Of a stretch of 64,000 nucleotides of DNA, positions 15,474 through 27,105 are shown piece by piece. Each line of letters opens with the position of its first letter. Position 1 is the stretch's first letter. The DNA is from Epichloe hybrida (Eukaryota > Ascomycota > Sordariomycetes > Hypocreales > Clavicipitaceae), in contig JAFEKR010000002.1 in NCBI GenBank assembly GCA_019022495.1, positions 5,394,001-5,458,000 of the forward strand, read 5' to 3'. The notes under the pieces are model-generated. The model ran no database searches. It saw only the letters and a program-made list of their open reading frames with translations, and had not been told where the DNA came from. Both the position numbers and the translations under genes were made by a program.

Positions 15474-16521
15474 TTGTTTATGAAACAAAAGAAGTTGCAA
15501 AAATGGCAAAAAAAAAAATGCACCAAGAAGAAAAAGAACGAGTTTATACGAACATGATTGCTCTCTCTAGGTTCGGACGGCGCTAAATGCATGATGCATT
15601 GCCCACGAAAATCGGCGAATGATTAATACTACGACGACGCTTCCAAGAAAAAAAAAAGAAAAAAGAAAAAAAGAGGGGACAGCAAATACTACCAGCGCCG
15701 ATTGACGAAAACGCCAACACAAAAAACGACATTGACATGTCCTCAACGTCCGATTCTTTATGTTTCTTGCATCTCCGACACGTCTTGTCGATCTGTACAC
15801 TCAAAGCTCTCTCCGATTCCTTTGTCGAATCTCGATCTCTACATCTCTCCCTCCTCGCAAGGTTGTGCGTGGTGCCATGCTTGTGGCATGGTAGTGCGCA
15901 TCGGACCTTGCGCCATCGCCGGGTGTTCTGGCAGCGAGCCTGCTGGGTTGGTTGCCTCGGGTTGTACAAAACTTGTTCGTCGCACCTTTTTGCGAAGTGT
16001 TCTCCCGGCCGATATGTATGTGGCCGTGTGTATATGTCGGGAGGACGCCCAGCGGAGGGAAAGGGGGGTGGGGGAGGGGGGTTGCTTCGGCGGAATGGGG
16101 GAAAAGAAAGGAAAATTTTACAAAGCGCAGCCCGAATCGTCTCTAATGCTCCGTGCGCTCGATCACGACGAATGGCTGTTTCTCTTAGCTGATTATTCAA
16201 TATACATGAAATGGTTGATTACTCTCTGTTTTTGTCTTGATGGTGAGCACCAATTCCCAACGCCGACGGCCCCAATTCTACCCGGCTCTTTCGAGGCGCC
16301 GCCGAGGCAATCCCATCCCATCCCATCCGTATATCCTACTCGAGCAAATTCACACGCCGAGTTCAATATATGATTCTTTTTTTTCCATGTCCAGTCATCA
16401 TCATCATCCCCATACTCCATACTCCGTACTGCGTACAACAACCAAGGAAGGCAGCCCCCCCAAATCAACGTAGCACGCCCCCTCACAACAACAAGTCGCG
16501 CAAGAATCCCGAACAAGTTTC
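15474..16521. other. Convergent intergenic region, PP1 / SelW-like
   Basis: About 1 kb between two converging genes, so it should be mostly 3' untranslated sequence. It contains A-rich tracts near 15640-15670 and one TACTCCGTA motif near 16429. No gene seen. Confidence 0.55.
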
Positions 16522-16995
16522 CTAACCATCCCCCTCCCCCTCCCCTCCCTCTTCCTGGCCCGTCGCGCAATCCTCGCACCCGTCCGCCGCCCCCCGATCC
16601 ACGTGTCCCAGGTCCCTCCCCGGCTCTATCACGTCCCTTAGTCGCCTCTTCAGCTCCTTGGTCTCGGGGAAGCCGCCGTCGCGCTTCCTGTCCCATAGGG
16701 TCTGGGGCGCGGGCGCGGGCGCGGGCGCGGACGAGGCGGCGTGGAGGCTCACGCTCACGGTGAATGTGCCGCCCGTGGAGGGCTGGAGGGAGACTTCGCC
16801 TAGGGTGGGGAATGTGGAGAGGAGCTCTTGGGCGAACTTGGGGCACCATTGGGTAACACTGTTAGTATGTAGATCTGTGGAAGGAAAGGAAGGGAAACGT
16901 ACGTATGCTGCTCGGAGCATCCATTTGCACTGTGTGCAGAACTGGATTACTACGCGGGGGAAGCGCGTGCCGGGGGGAGGGTGCGCGTCTGTCAT
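16522..16995 (-). CDS. SelT/SelW/SelH (Rdx-type) family protein
   Basis: Exon 1 is 16995-16903 and exon 2 is 16836-16522, giving 135 aa. The N-terminus has a thioredoxin-like CxxC motif (CTQC, residues 20-23), with cysteine where animal relatives can carry selenocysteine. WMLRAAYFAQELLSTF and PSTGGTF follow, both typical of the fungal family. Animal members are linked to redox signalling; the fungal role is unknown. The intron (66 nt, CTAAC branch, CCAAG acceptor) is a multiple of three and free of stops, so unspliced message would still give a 157-residue protein. A GCGCGG microsatellite inside the gene encodes an Ala-Pro run. The acidic, glycine-rich C-terminus (EEGGEGEGDG) looks disordered. 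Confidence 0.88.
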   Translation of the reverse strand: MTDAHPPPGTRFPRVVIQFCTQCKWMLRAAYVRFPSFPSTDLHTNSVTQWCPKFAQELLSTFPTLGEVSLQPSTGGTFTVSVSLHAASSAPAPAPAPQTLWDRKRDGGFPETKELKRRLRDVIEPGRDLGHVDRGAADGCEDCATGQEEGGEGEGDG

Positions 16996-18053
16996 TGTGG
17001 GAATATGTCTGGGCAGGGTTGGTGAAAAAAAAAATCACGGATGACGGGGGGGGGGAAAAGGAAGGTTTTTAGTTTGGCTTCGTTGCTGGTGAATTGACGC
17101 AGTACGGACGAAAAAAAAAAAGTTGAAAAGAGGCCCCTGCCCCGCATTGCTTTAGGCCTCTTCTCTCGGTGTTTGGGGGGGGGGGGCGATGTGCGAGATG
17201 GATCGCTACGGCTCTTTCCGGAACCACTGGCAACTCGGGGATGCACATCACATCCACATTTTCGTTGTCGACGAAATCACTGGGCACCAACTCAGCGGAC
17301 GTTACGGACTACAATTGGAGAAACGTGTGCGATATTGTAGACATGAACGACTTATGCAGACATGAAAGAAAAGGGAGAGAGAAGAATGACGTGGTAACGA
17401 AGAGAAAAGGAGATGAATACAATGCTGAAGAGCCGGCATCCCCAGACTGAAACGTTTTGCTCATCCTTCCGTCGCAACCCCATGTTGTTTGTTCACAGGC
17501 GTTCTTGGAAAAAGGCCTGGAAAAGATCAACCGTTGCTCCCATCCCCTTGGTGCCTCCTTTCTCCCATGTCGCTCTTCTCTGCTGATTCAAAAAGGTGGG
17601 AAGCGGGGGGGTATTTTTCCACAGTAAAAAAGTCCATACAGGTCGGGATATAAGTAAGCCTCGAGTCATGGTCCCCCGCTCAAGGATCATGATGATCTAG
17701 TTGCGCAAATATCTGTGACTTGTTGACGCCGTGTTCCACCGGTCCGTCTTGTAATCCTGTAAAAAAAAAACCAAATACATAAAAAAAAACTCCCTCCGTC
17801 TTGAGCCTGCAAACGCAACCGTTCCAGATTAAGATATAGAACACGTCAAGGAACTTGTTGCTGCCGCCATTCGCTGCTGAGTTGAACACGTATCATCTGC
17901 TGCTGCCGGGGCGTGTGTCGCAGCTCCCGGCCATCAATAAACAAACAAAAATCAAATACCCCCATCGTAACAGGTCGTTGGCTGGTTCCTTTTCTATTTT
18001 TCCTTTCTGGCATCTATCGCGAGTAGGTCAACAACTAAGAAAAAACACCTGCT
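16996..18053. other. Intergenic region upstream of the SelW-like gene
   Basis: About 1.06 kb between two minus-strand genes. It has homopolymer runs of A, T and G and purine-rich patches near 17360-17420. It should contain the promoter of the SelW-like gene and the 3' end of the G-gamma transcript. No gene recognised. Confidence 0.5.
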
Positions 18054-18470
18054 CTACATGACAACGCAGCAGCCGCCAGATGGCTGCGGCGCGTATGGGT
18101 CCTCGCCCTTGGGCACTGAACCCCATACTGACGGTACCATATAATCCCTCGTGCCGTTGCAGTAGGCGATGATGCTAAGTTGCGCGCGAATCGTGTCAGC
18201 TTCTCGTGTGATTCATGGTAGCAAGTGTCGTTGACGACTTGGCTCGATGGGTCCCGAGACACTCCGTTCACCGTCGCATTCGCATTCGCATTCGCATTCG
18301 TCTTCTTACCTTTTGGCAGCCGTGCTGACGGGAATGCGCTCACGCTCGAGATCTTCGCGTAGACGGTTGTTAAGCTCTGTTAACCTCCTCAACTTCAGGT
18401 CGGCCATGGACTGTTTCGTTTTCTTGATCTGCGAAGGATCGCCGACATCGCGTGACGTGTATTGGGGCAT
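18054..18470 (-). CDS. STE18: Heterotrimeric G protein gamma subunit
   Basis: Exons 18470-18310 and 18174-18054 give 93 aa; the 135-nt intron starts GTAAGA and splits a serine codon. The start MPQYTSRDVGDPSQIKK is the conserved fungal G-gamma N-terminus. A helix (LKLRRLTELNNRLREDL) can form the coiled coil with G-beta. The C-terminus, PQPSGGCCVVM, is a CAAX box (CVVM) preceded by a second cysteine, so farnesylation and palmitoylation would anchor the dimer at the plasma membrane. It should pair with G-beta in pheromone, nutrient and development signalling. The intron carries four GCATTC repeats (18276-18299). ATG choice: the frame runs further upstream but without conserved sequence. Confidence 0.93.
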
Positions 18471-20808
18471 TGTGACGAGGGAAGAAGAAAGACGGCCTAT
18501 CGAATCGGATCGGATTGCGAAACGTCGTAGGGCTCGATTCTCCCCGTAGATGGCGGTTGCAAACACCGACACCGTTGGGCCGGAGCAAGCGGTGATTGAC
18601 TGATCGAGCGTAGACTAGCTAATTACAAGGCAGAATATTGTCAGTCGGTCGATCGCCAAAATAGGTACTGTGTTCGTGATAAGGCGCCGACACTGGTTTC
18701 CAGATGTGTTGGCGTGTACTTCGTTTGAAGATGATTCCAATGGGCATAGCACAGCTGCGAGTGGCGAGGACGAGACGAGACGAGACGGCGAAGAAGTGGT
18801 CCAGACGAGGCGCGGCGTCACGAAGCGGCGATAATACGATGGGTTAACAGCGCTCGCTGTGTCGTTTGGGCTGAGCCCCCCCCCCTTTTTTTTTTTTATC
18901 CGTGCTGGGTCGAAAAGGCCGTTTGGACGGGAAGAAAAAGGGCCTCGCAGCTATGCTATGCAGTGCAATGCGATGACAAAAATAGCAGAGGAGAGACGTC
19001 GCAACTTACCGATCGATTGCAACCGGGCGGATCGCGAGCAAGAGGTTGACGTTGACGTTGACGAACATACGCAGAGAGGGGAGAAAGACGGGGGGGGGAT
19101 GAAAGAAGAAACGACGTGAAGGAGAGAAGGGGACTGGACTTGGTGGTGAGAAGCTAGCCACGGCCAAGGCCAAGCCCGGATGGCCGCTAAGATTTAGGGT
19201 GGCCCAGGGCAAGAGGACATTAACGCATGCGCTATGGACTAAAAGTGGACTTGGGTTTTTGGGCGGGCAAATTAACAGCCCTAACAAGAGCCGTTTCTGG
19301 ATGCGCAGGGCGCGCATGTGGATCCAAGCACCCCGAGCACCTCAAATGAGCAGGTTGGCCATCGCCCTGGTCTGGTTCGTTTTGGATTACAATTGACAAT
19401 CAAAACAATCAAGACACTGAATGGTTCATTTTAGTTTCCACGGGCAAATCTGAAATCTGTCAGTGTCCCTCCAGTAATACGTTGCCCTTCATTTCTCCCC
19501 CCTCGCTGCGCCAACTCGATCCCTTTGAAATTTGACACGAGTGCCCACCCCGGCAGATGTGCTCTCTTGGGCACGCCGTAATACTAAAATGGGAGCAAAT
19601 GTTCCGTGGAAAAGGTCGGCTTTCCTTGACGTATCACAATAAGATGATGGTCGGCGATGGTACGGAGTACGTGTGACACTTGCATGTTGGCGATGCTCGA
19701 AAATCCAGCTGTTCTCACGCCCGTCGGTCCTCCCATTGCTCCCATTGCTCCCATTGGTACCGGGTACGTGCCAAAGCAAGACGTGTCTGTCTCCCTTCAC
19801 GTGAGGCAGCCAAGGGCCACCGGGTGCTTGCGCCGGCTCACAGAGAAGGCGTTTCATGCCACTTGTGGGAGCAATGCATCGGTCAGTGCATGTACTCCGT
19901 AGTCCGCAGTCCGTATGTAGTCCGCGGTCCGTAGTCCGTAGTACATGAAGGTGAAAAAAAAAAACCCTGGTTTCTTAGCTCGCCAGCCCACTTGGCTTGC
20001 AGCCGTTCGTCACTGGGGACATCATCCATCGATGCGACCACCTGCCAGAATCGCGGCCTCCGACGCAGGATTTCGCCTTTACCCGCCGATAGTGAGTGTT
20101 TGTTCGCTCGGCAGCTCGGCTATTTGTGTACGCTGTACTCCATTGGTTGCTCAAGAAACAAAGAGGACTAAATTATACACGGAGTACTCCGTAACAGCTC
20201 GGTGAACATGAAATGGAAGCTGCAGCAAAGGCCTTCTACTCCGTAATAACGTGCTACGCTGACGGATCTGTACACCGGGGTGACTGACACAACTCTCGGG
20301 AAGTTCCTTCGGGGAACTCATCTGTCACAGATTTATAAAGGCACTGCATACATTACAGTCCTGTGCCATTAATCCGTAGCACACTATCCCTCAGCGGATC
20401 TGTTTCCAGGTTTGGGGTGCGACGGATAAACAAGACAATGTTTCTCTCATCACCCCCAAGACGCTAGGAGGCATAACGACAAGACGCACATAGGTTCGTA
20501 TACATATGTACGCTCCGTCTATTATCTACCTTGGTTCGTGGCAACGGCCCTCCTCAGGCTACATTCGTCCCACACTTCAACAAGCAACCCACACAAATGA
20601 TGGTATCGCGCAAACGCTTCGGCGCAGTGAGGAGACATTTCATAGATGTTTGGAGTGTAAAATGCTTCTTCTCATGCTAGAATAGCCTTTGTTAGGTTGG
20701 TGGCGTAAGCGCGAAACAGAAGAAATCTTGGTAGGCGGTTGTCGCTCGCCGGCTGCAGCCGTTAATTCCTGATTTTGCAAACGCAAAAAGTACTTCTCGT
20801 CGTACTGC
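18471..20808. other. Intergenic region with dense ACTCCGTA-type motifs
   Basis: About 2.3 kb without a supported gene. It includes short tandem repeats (GTTGAC at 19045-19063; TCCCATTGC three times at 19731-19757). Motif copies lie near 19661, 20181 and 20240, with a cluster of related CCGTAGTCCG units at 19891-19946. The first part is the probable promoter and leader of the G-gamma gene. Confidence 0.5.
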
Positions 20809-21456
20809 TCAGTCTCCCGTGTCGATTTCCAAGTCCAGCTGGACGCCGTTTGAGATGCCATAATCCTCTAGCGTAATGTGGTCTTTGAAAGGCCGTTCTC
20901 CTTGTCTCTTCAGCATGATCTGGTTAGGTTCACGGCCGATACGTGCTGCCACCATGATTTTGAACTGCCCGACTGTATCCGAGGGCAAGCAGGGAACGGC
21001 TGATTTGCTTCCAAGTCGGTCGTTGACATTGACCACGATCATTTCCTCCTCAGCTCCAGCAGAGGGGGCGGCTGATGCAGCAGCGGGTTTGCTCTTCTTC
21101 TCCCTCTTGACATCAGCCTTATCTTTGGAGCCTCGATTGTCTCGATTGTCTCGCCGAGGAGATCGGAGCCTGTCTGAGCCTCTGCGAGGTTCATCACGAT
21201 CGCGGTCACGGTCTCTGTTCCTGTCCCTGTCCCTGTATTGGTCGCGACCATCATCACGATCTCCCCTTTGATACCCATCCCGTTCTCTGTCCCTATCTCG
21301 GGGGCCATCACGAAAATCTCTGCGCCGGCCGGGGTCATCTCGACCATTGTCTCTGCGCCTGCTATCCTTCCATCGAAATCCGCCTCGGCTAGGACGAGAT
21401 GTGCGCGCCGGTGAGCGCGAGCGCGAGCGCGATCTTCTTGATTGCTCGTCAGTCAT
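20809..21456 (-). CDS. HUB1: Hub1/UBL5-type ubiquitin-like protein with RS/RD-rich N-terminus
   Basis: Single exon, 215 aa. Residues 1-138 are almost entirely Arg, Asp and Ser (RSRSRSRSP, DRDRDRDRD), a pattern common in splicing proteins. Residues 139-215 are a ubiquitin fold of the UBL5/Hub1 type: NDRLG near the start, SDTVGQFK, IMLKRQGERPFKDHITLEDY, and a final LDLEIDTGD. Known Hub1/UBL5 is a 73-residue protein that binds Snu66 and tri-snRNP proteins and tunes alternative splicing. Canonical Hub1 ends in two tyrosines and one residue; here that end is LEIDTGD. There is no C-terminal diglycine, so conjugation is not expected. The two low-complexity arms are encoded by tandem CGxGAC-like codons. 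The identity is secure at family level; one-to-one orthology with short Hub1 is not proven. Confidence 0.87.
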   Translation of the reverse strand: MTDEQSRRSRSRSRSPARTSRPSRGGFRWKDSRRRDNGRDDPGRRRDFRDGPRDRDRERDGYQRGDRDDGRDQYRDRDRNRDRDRDRDEPRRGSDRLRSPRRDNRDNRGSKDKADVKREKKSKPAAASAAPSAGAEEEMIVVNVNDRLGSKSAVPCLPSDTVGQFKIMVAARIGREPNQIMLKRQGERPFKDHITLEDYGISNGVQLDLEIDTGD

Positions 21457-22010
21457 GGCGTGTTTAAATGGAAGCTTGATTCGTTACTTGTGAAGCTCTC
21501 AACATGACAAGCTCGCAGCTACCAAGCTTGCTCGCAAAATATTAGTGGGGCATTGAGGCGCCACCCCGCAGTCATGTGTTTTGAAAACATATGTATTGTC
21601 ATCGTCCTGGCTTGTCAACCCCCATTTCGAGTCGATGACTTTTTCTGGGCTCGCCTAATGTTAAATAAAGGCGGGTTCAAACTTTGGTACAGTATATTAG
21701 TTGCATCGTACAAAAAACGCAGAGTTTGTCTCGCTAGCCATTGACTTGCTCACACGTGTGGTGAGCCTGCCATTTGGTGCGTAGGATGAGGTAATCACTC
21801 ACATTCACGTGACATCTATCTCTGCGCAGCCCCTCGACGCTCGGATAGCGTCCACACACGAAAATTGAAAATTCCTTACTGTTGCGCCTTGCATCACCAC
21901 CACGAGTCCTCAGTGCCCCATTATATACGCACTCTGGCTTGCGACGGCCAAGCATAGCCTTTGAAACCCCTCTATCTATCCAAGTTAACCCACGGAGGAG
22001 GTTGCCCAGC
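21457..22010. other. Divergent promoter region, HUB1-like / TIF32
   Basis: 554 bp between divergent genes, so it must carry both promoters. CTATCTATC and a pyrimidine-rich stretch precede the TIF32 start. No other feature seen. Confidence 0.5.
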
Positions 22011-25000
22011 ATGGTGCGTCAAGAAGGAAGCAAAAAAGAAGACGCTTGTTCATATGCCTTTGCTCTACCCCTCCCCTTGTGACCGTGATACCCGCGTCGG
22101 AAGCTCCAACTGCTTGCAATCGCTAACCATCATCGCCAACAATAGCCGCCTCCGCCGCACCAAAAACCCGAAAATGTGCTCAAGCGCGCTCATGAGCTCA
22201 TCGGCGTCAACCAGGCCTCTGCTGCCCTGAACCTGCTGCACGAGCACGTCACCAGCAAGCGCTCCCGAAATGTTCCCATCGTGTCGCTAGAGCCTGTGAT
22301 GCTACTGTTGGTGGAGTTGTCCGTTGAGCAGAAGAAGGGCAAGCTGGCCAAGGATGCTCTGTACCAGTACAAGAATATTTCTCAGAATACAAACATCGGC
22401 ACCATCGAGGTAAGTGATGTGCTATCTGGTGGGAAAGGGGGGAGGGTGGCATATAGGAGCCTTTTCGAGCTAACCCCCTTGAACAGCTCGTCTTGAAGAA
22501 GTTCATCGAGTTGGCCGTCGAGAAGGTCACGGCTGCCCAGCAGAAAGCCGACGAAGTTCAGTCAAGCATCGAAGCCACCGCCACCGCCAACATCGACGAT
22601 TTGGAAGCCACCGAGACCCCTGAGTCGATTCTGCTGGCCACTGTATCTGGTGAACAGTCCCGCGATCGTACCGACCGTGCCATCGTTACCCCTTGGCTCA
22701 AATTTCTTTGGGAGGCATACCGTACCGTTCTCGATATTCTGCGCAACAATGCCCGTCTCGAGATTCTTTATCAGAGCACGGCTATGCAGGCCTTCGACTT
22801 CTGCCTCAAATACGCACGAAAGACCGAGTTCCGACGTCTCTGCGAGTTGCTTCGCAACCATGTCCAGACAGCTGCCAAGTACTCTTCTCAGATGCATGCT
22901 ATTAACTTGAGCGACCCCGATACTTTGCAGCGCCACCTTGAGACTCGTTTCCAGCAGCTCAACGTGGCTGTTGAGCTCGAGCTGTGGCAAGAGGCCTTCC
23001 GAAGTGTTGAAGACATTCACACTCTGCTCAGCCTGTCCAAGCGTCCTCCCAAAAACGTCATGATGGCCAACTACTACGAGAAGTTGACCAGAATTTTCCT
23101 CGTTGGCGAGAACTACCTGTTCCACGCCGCTGCCTGGTCCAGATATTACTCTTTGCTCCGATTGTCGTCTGTTTTGGTTGCCAGCGGGCAAGGCAAGAAG
23201 GCTGATAACCCTCCCGCCTCTGATGCTGATCTGCAAAAGGCCGCCTCCTTTGTTCTTTTGTCTGCATTGGCCATTCCCGTCATCAGCACCTCGCGTTCCC
23301 GTGGCGCCATGGTTGACTTTGATGAGGCCAGGAAGAACAAGAACTCTCGTCTCACTCACTTGCTTGGCATGACCCAGGCTCCCACTCGTAACAGACTCTT
23401 CCGCGATGCTCTATCCAAGTCTCTGCTTCAGCGTGCTCGTCCTGAGATTCGAGATCTCTACAACATCCTGGAAGTTGACTTCCACCCTCTTTCCATTTGC
23501 CAAAAGATCTCGCCCATCTTGACCAAGATCGGCGAAGATGCCGAAATGGAACGATATATTCTCCCTCTTCAGCAGGTCATTCTTACCCGACTATTCCAGC
23601 AACTGTCGCAGGTTTACGAGACAGTTGATGTGGCCTTTGTCGAGAGTCTTGCTCAGTTCCCCGAGCCTTACCAGGTCACCCGTGGCACTGTTGAGAAGTT
23701 CATCATGAACGGTAACAAGAAGGGTGATCTTGCTGTTCGCATGGATCACGCCACTGGTGTCCTCAGCTTTGACAGTGATGTCTTTTCCTCGGCCAAGGCT
23801 GGAGTTGCCGCTGGCTCCGCCGAGTCGGAGACTGGCACTGTTCAGCGACTTCAGAGCACACCTTCCGAGATTGTTCGCTCTCAACTCACTCGCCTCGCTC
23901 GCTCCCTGTACACGACATGCCATTACATTGATCCCAGCTATAATAAACAGCTCCAGGATGCCAGACAAGCTGCTCTACAGCGCGCCAAGGCTGGCGCCGA
24001 ACAGGAACGTCTCGACATACTGGCCCGCAAAGAAACGATTCAGAAGCGCAAGGAGGAAGCCTCAGAGCTTCAGGCTCGTCGGGAGAAGGAAAATGCTCGT
24101 CAGAAGCGTCTCCGTGAGCAAGCGCTTCAGGAGGCCGAAGACAAGAGACTGGCTGCCGAGCAGAAGGAGCGTGAGGCCAAGCGCATGCAAGCCGAGCGTG
24201 ACCGAGTCCGCAAAGAGGAACTCAAGAAGCAGATTGCCGAACTCGAGCTGGGTAACAAGAAGCAGGCCTTGGACATCGACCTCGATGACTTGGACAATCT
24301 TGACACCAACCGTCTTCGTGCCATGAAGCTAGCCCAGCTGGAGCGCGAGAAGAACGATGTCAATGAGAAGGTGCGAATCACCGGAAAGCGATTTGATCAC
24401 TTGGAGCGTGCCTTGCGTAAGGAGGAAGTCAAGAAGCTCAACGAGGATTACGCCAGACAAATTGAGCGGGATCGTGCCATATACGAAAAGGTCAAGACCA
24501 AGACTCTCAAGGAAGCCGAGGAGAAGCACAAGGAAAGCGTTGAACTCAAGCACCGTCTTACTCGTCTTGTTTCAGCCTACGAGGAGTTCAGAAGCTCTTT
24601 GCACGAGAGACGCCGCGATGAATTTGAGAAGCGCCGCAGGGACGCTGAGCGAGAGCTGGAGAAGCAGATTGCTGCTCGCAAGAAGGAGTTCCGCGATCGC
24701 AAGCTCCGTGAGAAGAGAGAGCGAGAAGAGAAGGAGCGCGAGCTCCGGGAAGCCGAAGAACGTGCCGCCCGCGAGAAGGAGGAACAGCGCGAGCGCGACG
24801 AAGCCAGAAAGGCCGAGCTGGCCAAGCTCAAGGAGCAACGAGACAAGGAGCGTCAGGAAATGTTGGAGAAGGCTGCTCTCCAGCAACGTCGCGAGGAAGA
24901 GGCTCTTGCTCGTCGTAAGGCAGAAAAGGAAAGAGGCCCGGTGCCCACAAGAACAGAGACTCCCGAGGGCCGGAAACCTCCCGTCATAGGAAGTGGCAAA

Positions 25001-25375
25001 TGGCGCGAAGCTGAGTCTTCCACTGCGATGCCGTCCTCTCGCCCAGCCCCTCCCATGGAGCGTACCGTCTCCAACGACCGATCTGCTGGTTCTGGCCCCC
25101 CTCGTCTGGCTCTCGCCGGGTCTGGCAACAAGCCCAGCTGGCGTGATCGTGAGAGCGCCAGGGCCGGAGGCGCTGCACCTCCTTCATCAGAAAGCACGCC
25201 GCCTCCCCCTGCTGCCTCAAGGGGCTTCGGAGCTCCTCGCGGCGCCCCCATGAACCGCGGCGACTCGGGCCGTGGCGAGAATGGCCGAACTGCTTCGCCG
25301 GCTCCGGAGAAGGAATCGTTGCCGTCGCACACCACTAGCAAGTGGCTTCCTCCTCACAAACGAAACAAGCCGTAG
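22011..25375 (+). CDS. TIF32: Translation initiation factor eIF3 subunit A
   Basis: Exons 22011-22013, 22146-22409 and 22487-25375 give 1051 aa. The first coding exon is only the ATG; the 132-nt intron (GTGCGT...AATAG) joins it to [20 protein letters not shown], the well-known eIF3a N-terminus. eIF3a is the scaffold of eIF3 and helps load the 43S complex onto mRNA. Residues about 320-525 form the PCI domain. A long, highly charged helical region (about 590-900, rich in E, K and R) matches the spectrin-like region that binds eIF3b/eIF3i and the ribosome. The tail (about 930-1051) is rich in G, P and R and ends in [14 protein letters not shown]. Introns 1 and 2 are canonical. The start is chosen because no other upstream ATG gives the family N-terminus. 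Confidence 0.96.
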
Positions 25376-27105
25376 GCTCGATGAGCAGTGCGACAAGTTG
25401 GGAAAGTTGGTAGGGGGGTTTGAAGCGCCAAAAAGATGGGATGCTGTATACATCTTCATTCAGGGGAATACGGACAGCGTATCGACAAGGGTCAGAGAGT
25501 TGGTAGAAAGAAACGAGGTCGGAAGGCTGACGAATGTACTCTCTTCGTGCCAAGCTGTGCAGCAGTATCGTGAGTTCGTATTTACATTGGCGTTGTTTTT
25601 CGATTCATTTTCAGAAGGGGGGGATGCGGGAAGAAAGGGCAAGCGGAGGAAATGCACTTCAGAGTTTAGCAGAAATCTCGGTTGTCTCTCGAGGGTACGA
25701 GCAAAAATGTCAGAATGAAGTACGCTCTACATCAGCTTTCACCAGCCGTGATGCCATTTGTTCCGGCTCCTGATGAACTCGGGCCGTTGCGTAATCAGAA
25801 ATAGGCCATGAGGGGAAAACCCGGGGGTTCTCTCCATCATATCCCAGACGACAGAAATACCGGAGTCCTGAAGTAAAGAGCCGTCGAGCTGTCAGCCTGG
25901 GGGTGATGGAGACTCGGTCGATGTGGATTCGTAGGCAAATACGGACGTAAATGTGTCTCTCTGCCATGGTATCGTTGCCTACTCTACCAGTGCGCTCGTC
26001 ATGTGCGAAAGTAGTAGTAGTAGAGCACGACATGTGTCTATTTCTAAGAGTACTCATCTGTCCTGGAGAAGTAGCTCTTTCTGGATCGAACTGGCTAGCC
26101 TTCAATCGGCGAGGAGTGCCCGCGTTTCTTGAGGCCTTTGCCAACCCGTTCACATCAACTTCAAGGGACTGGGACGACGAGGCCGAGTGGCAGCGGCTCG
26201 TCACTCATCTTCAACGTCTAGCATTTTTTCAACGCAAGGCAGAAGATTTTTGGCAGTGCCTTCTACTAAATGACGGGTTTCGAAGGAATCTGGGTCTGGC
26301 AGCCCTGCGTGCTGGGGCTATTTGCTCGTCGCAAGGCTCGGCACCGAACCGAGACTGCGTGAAAGTTCACCAGTGAATCAACTCTAGGAAAGAGTGTGGG
26401 CGATGGCCTGGTTGCTAAAGCGAGGGGGGGGATAAGTCTGGTTGATTGGATGAAGACGAAACGAGTAGTTGTTGATGTGAAAATGTACTTATATTTACAC
26501 TGCGCTGATGTTGGCCAGCTCTTGACATTTACTGAAAAGACGTCGTGGCCGAGTCTTGCCTATAGGCCGGACACGAACCGCATGAATAAAGAATGATTTC
26601 CATGTAATTTCATCTTCAGCCTCGATGCCAAGATCCGGTGTTTGTGTGAGGCGTCCTTGATGAGCAATTCACGCCGACGACTTATGATTGATGTCGGTCG
26701 AGGTTTGATGTATGTGTACGGAGTACATCATGACACATATCTCGGTTGAACGGTAGCCAATCAGAGACGGCACGATGTTGTTGTGATTGCCTGTGTGGCG
26801 CAAGCAAGCAATCTACGAAGTATAATACTCGTTGCACCATAATTTTATCCGACAAAGCTCCGTGTTCACCTGTCGAGTTCCTCCCATTTCGCCTCGTGAT
26901 TCCATTTTTTTACCTATGCACTAACTAAACGTCCGCAGGGTAGGTCCATGCCGCTCTTCATATATGCCAAAAAATCAGCCATAGCAGCACCACCACCCAT
27001 TTCTTTCGATCTGATTTCGGGTTTCGATCCACAACTCAGTGCACGGGATTTTACACTGCCAGTAAGAAAAGAAGTAGGAGCAACGTCAGCGAACATTGAA
27101 GCCAG
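25376..27105. other. Intergenic region, TIF32 / DFG10
   Basis: About 1.7 kb. An antisense frame of 164 codons at 25710-26204 has no recognisable domain and I do not accept it as a gene. One TACGGAGTA motif lies near 26716. The last few hundred bases should be the DFG10 promoter. Confidence 0.5.

Noticed and set aside
22562..23359. 265-codon minus-strand frame opposite eIF3a
   Set aside because: Shadow of the coding strand with strong codon bias; eIF3a itself is unmistakable.
25710..26204. 164-codon minus-strand frame after TIF32
   Set aside because: No recognisable sequence, no plausible introns, and composition like translated non-coding DNA.
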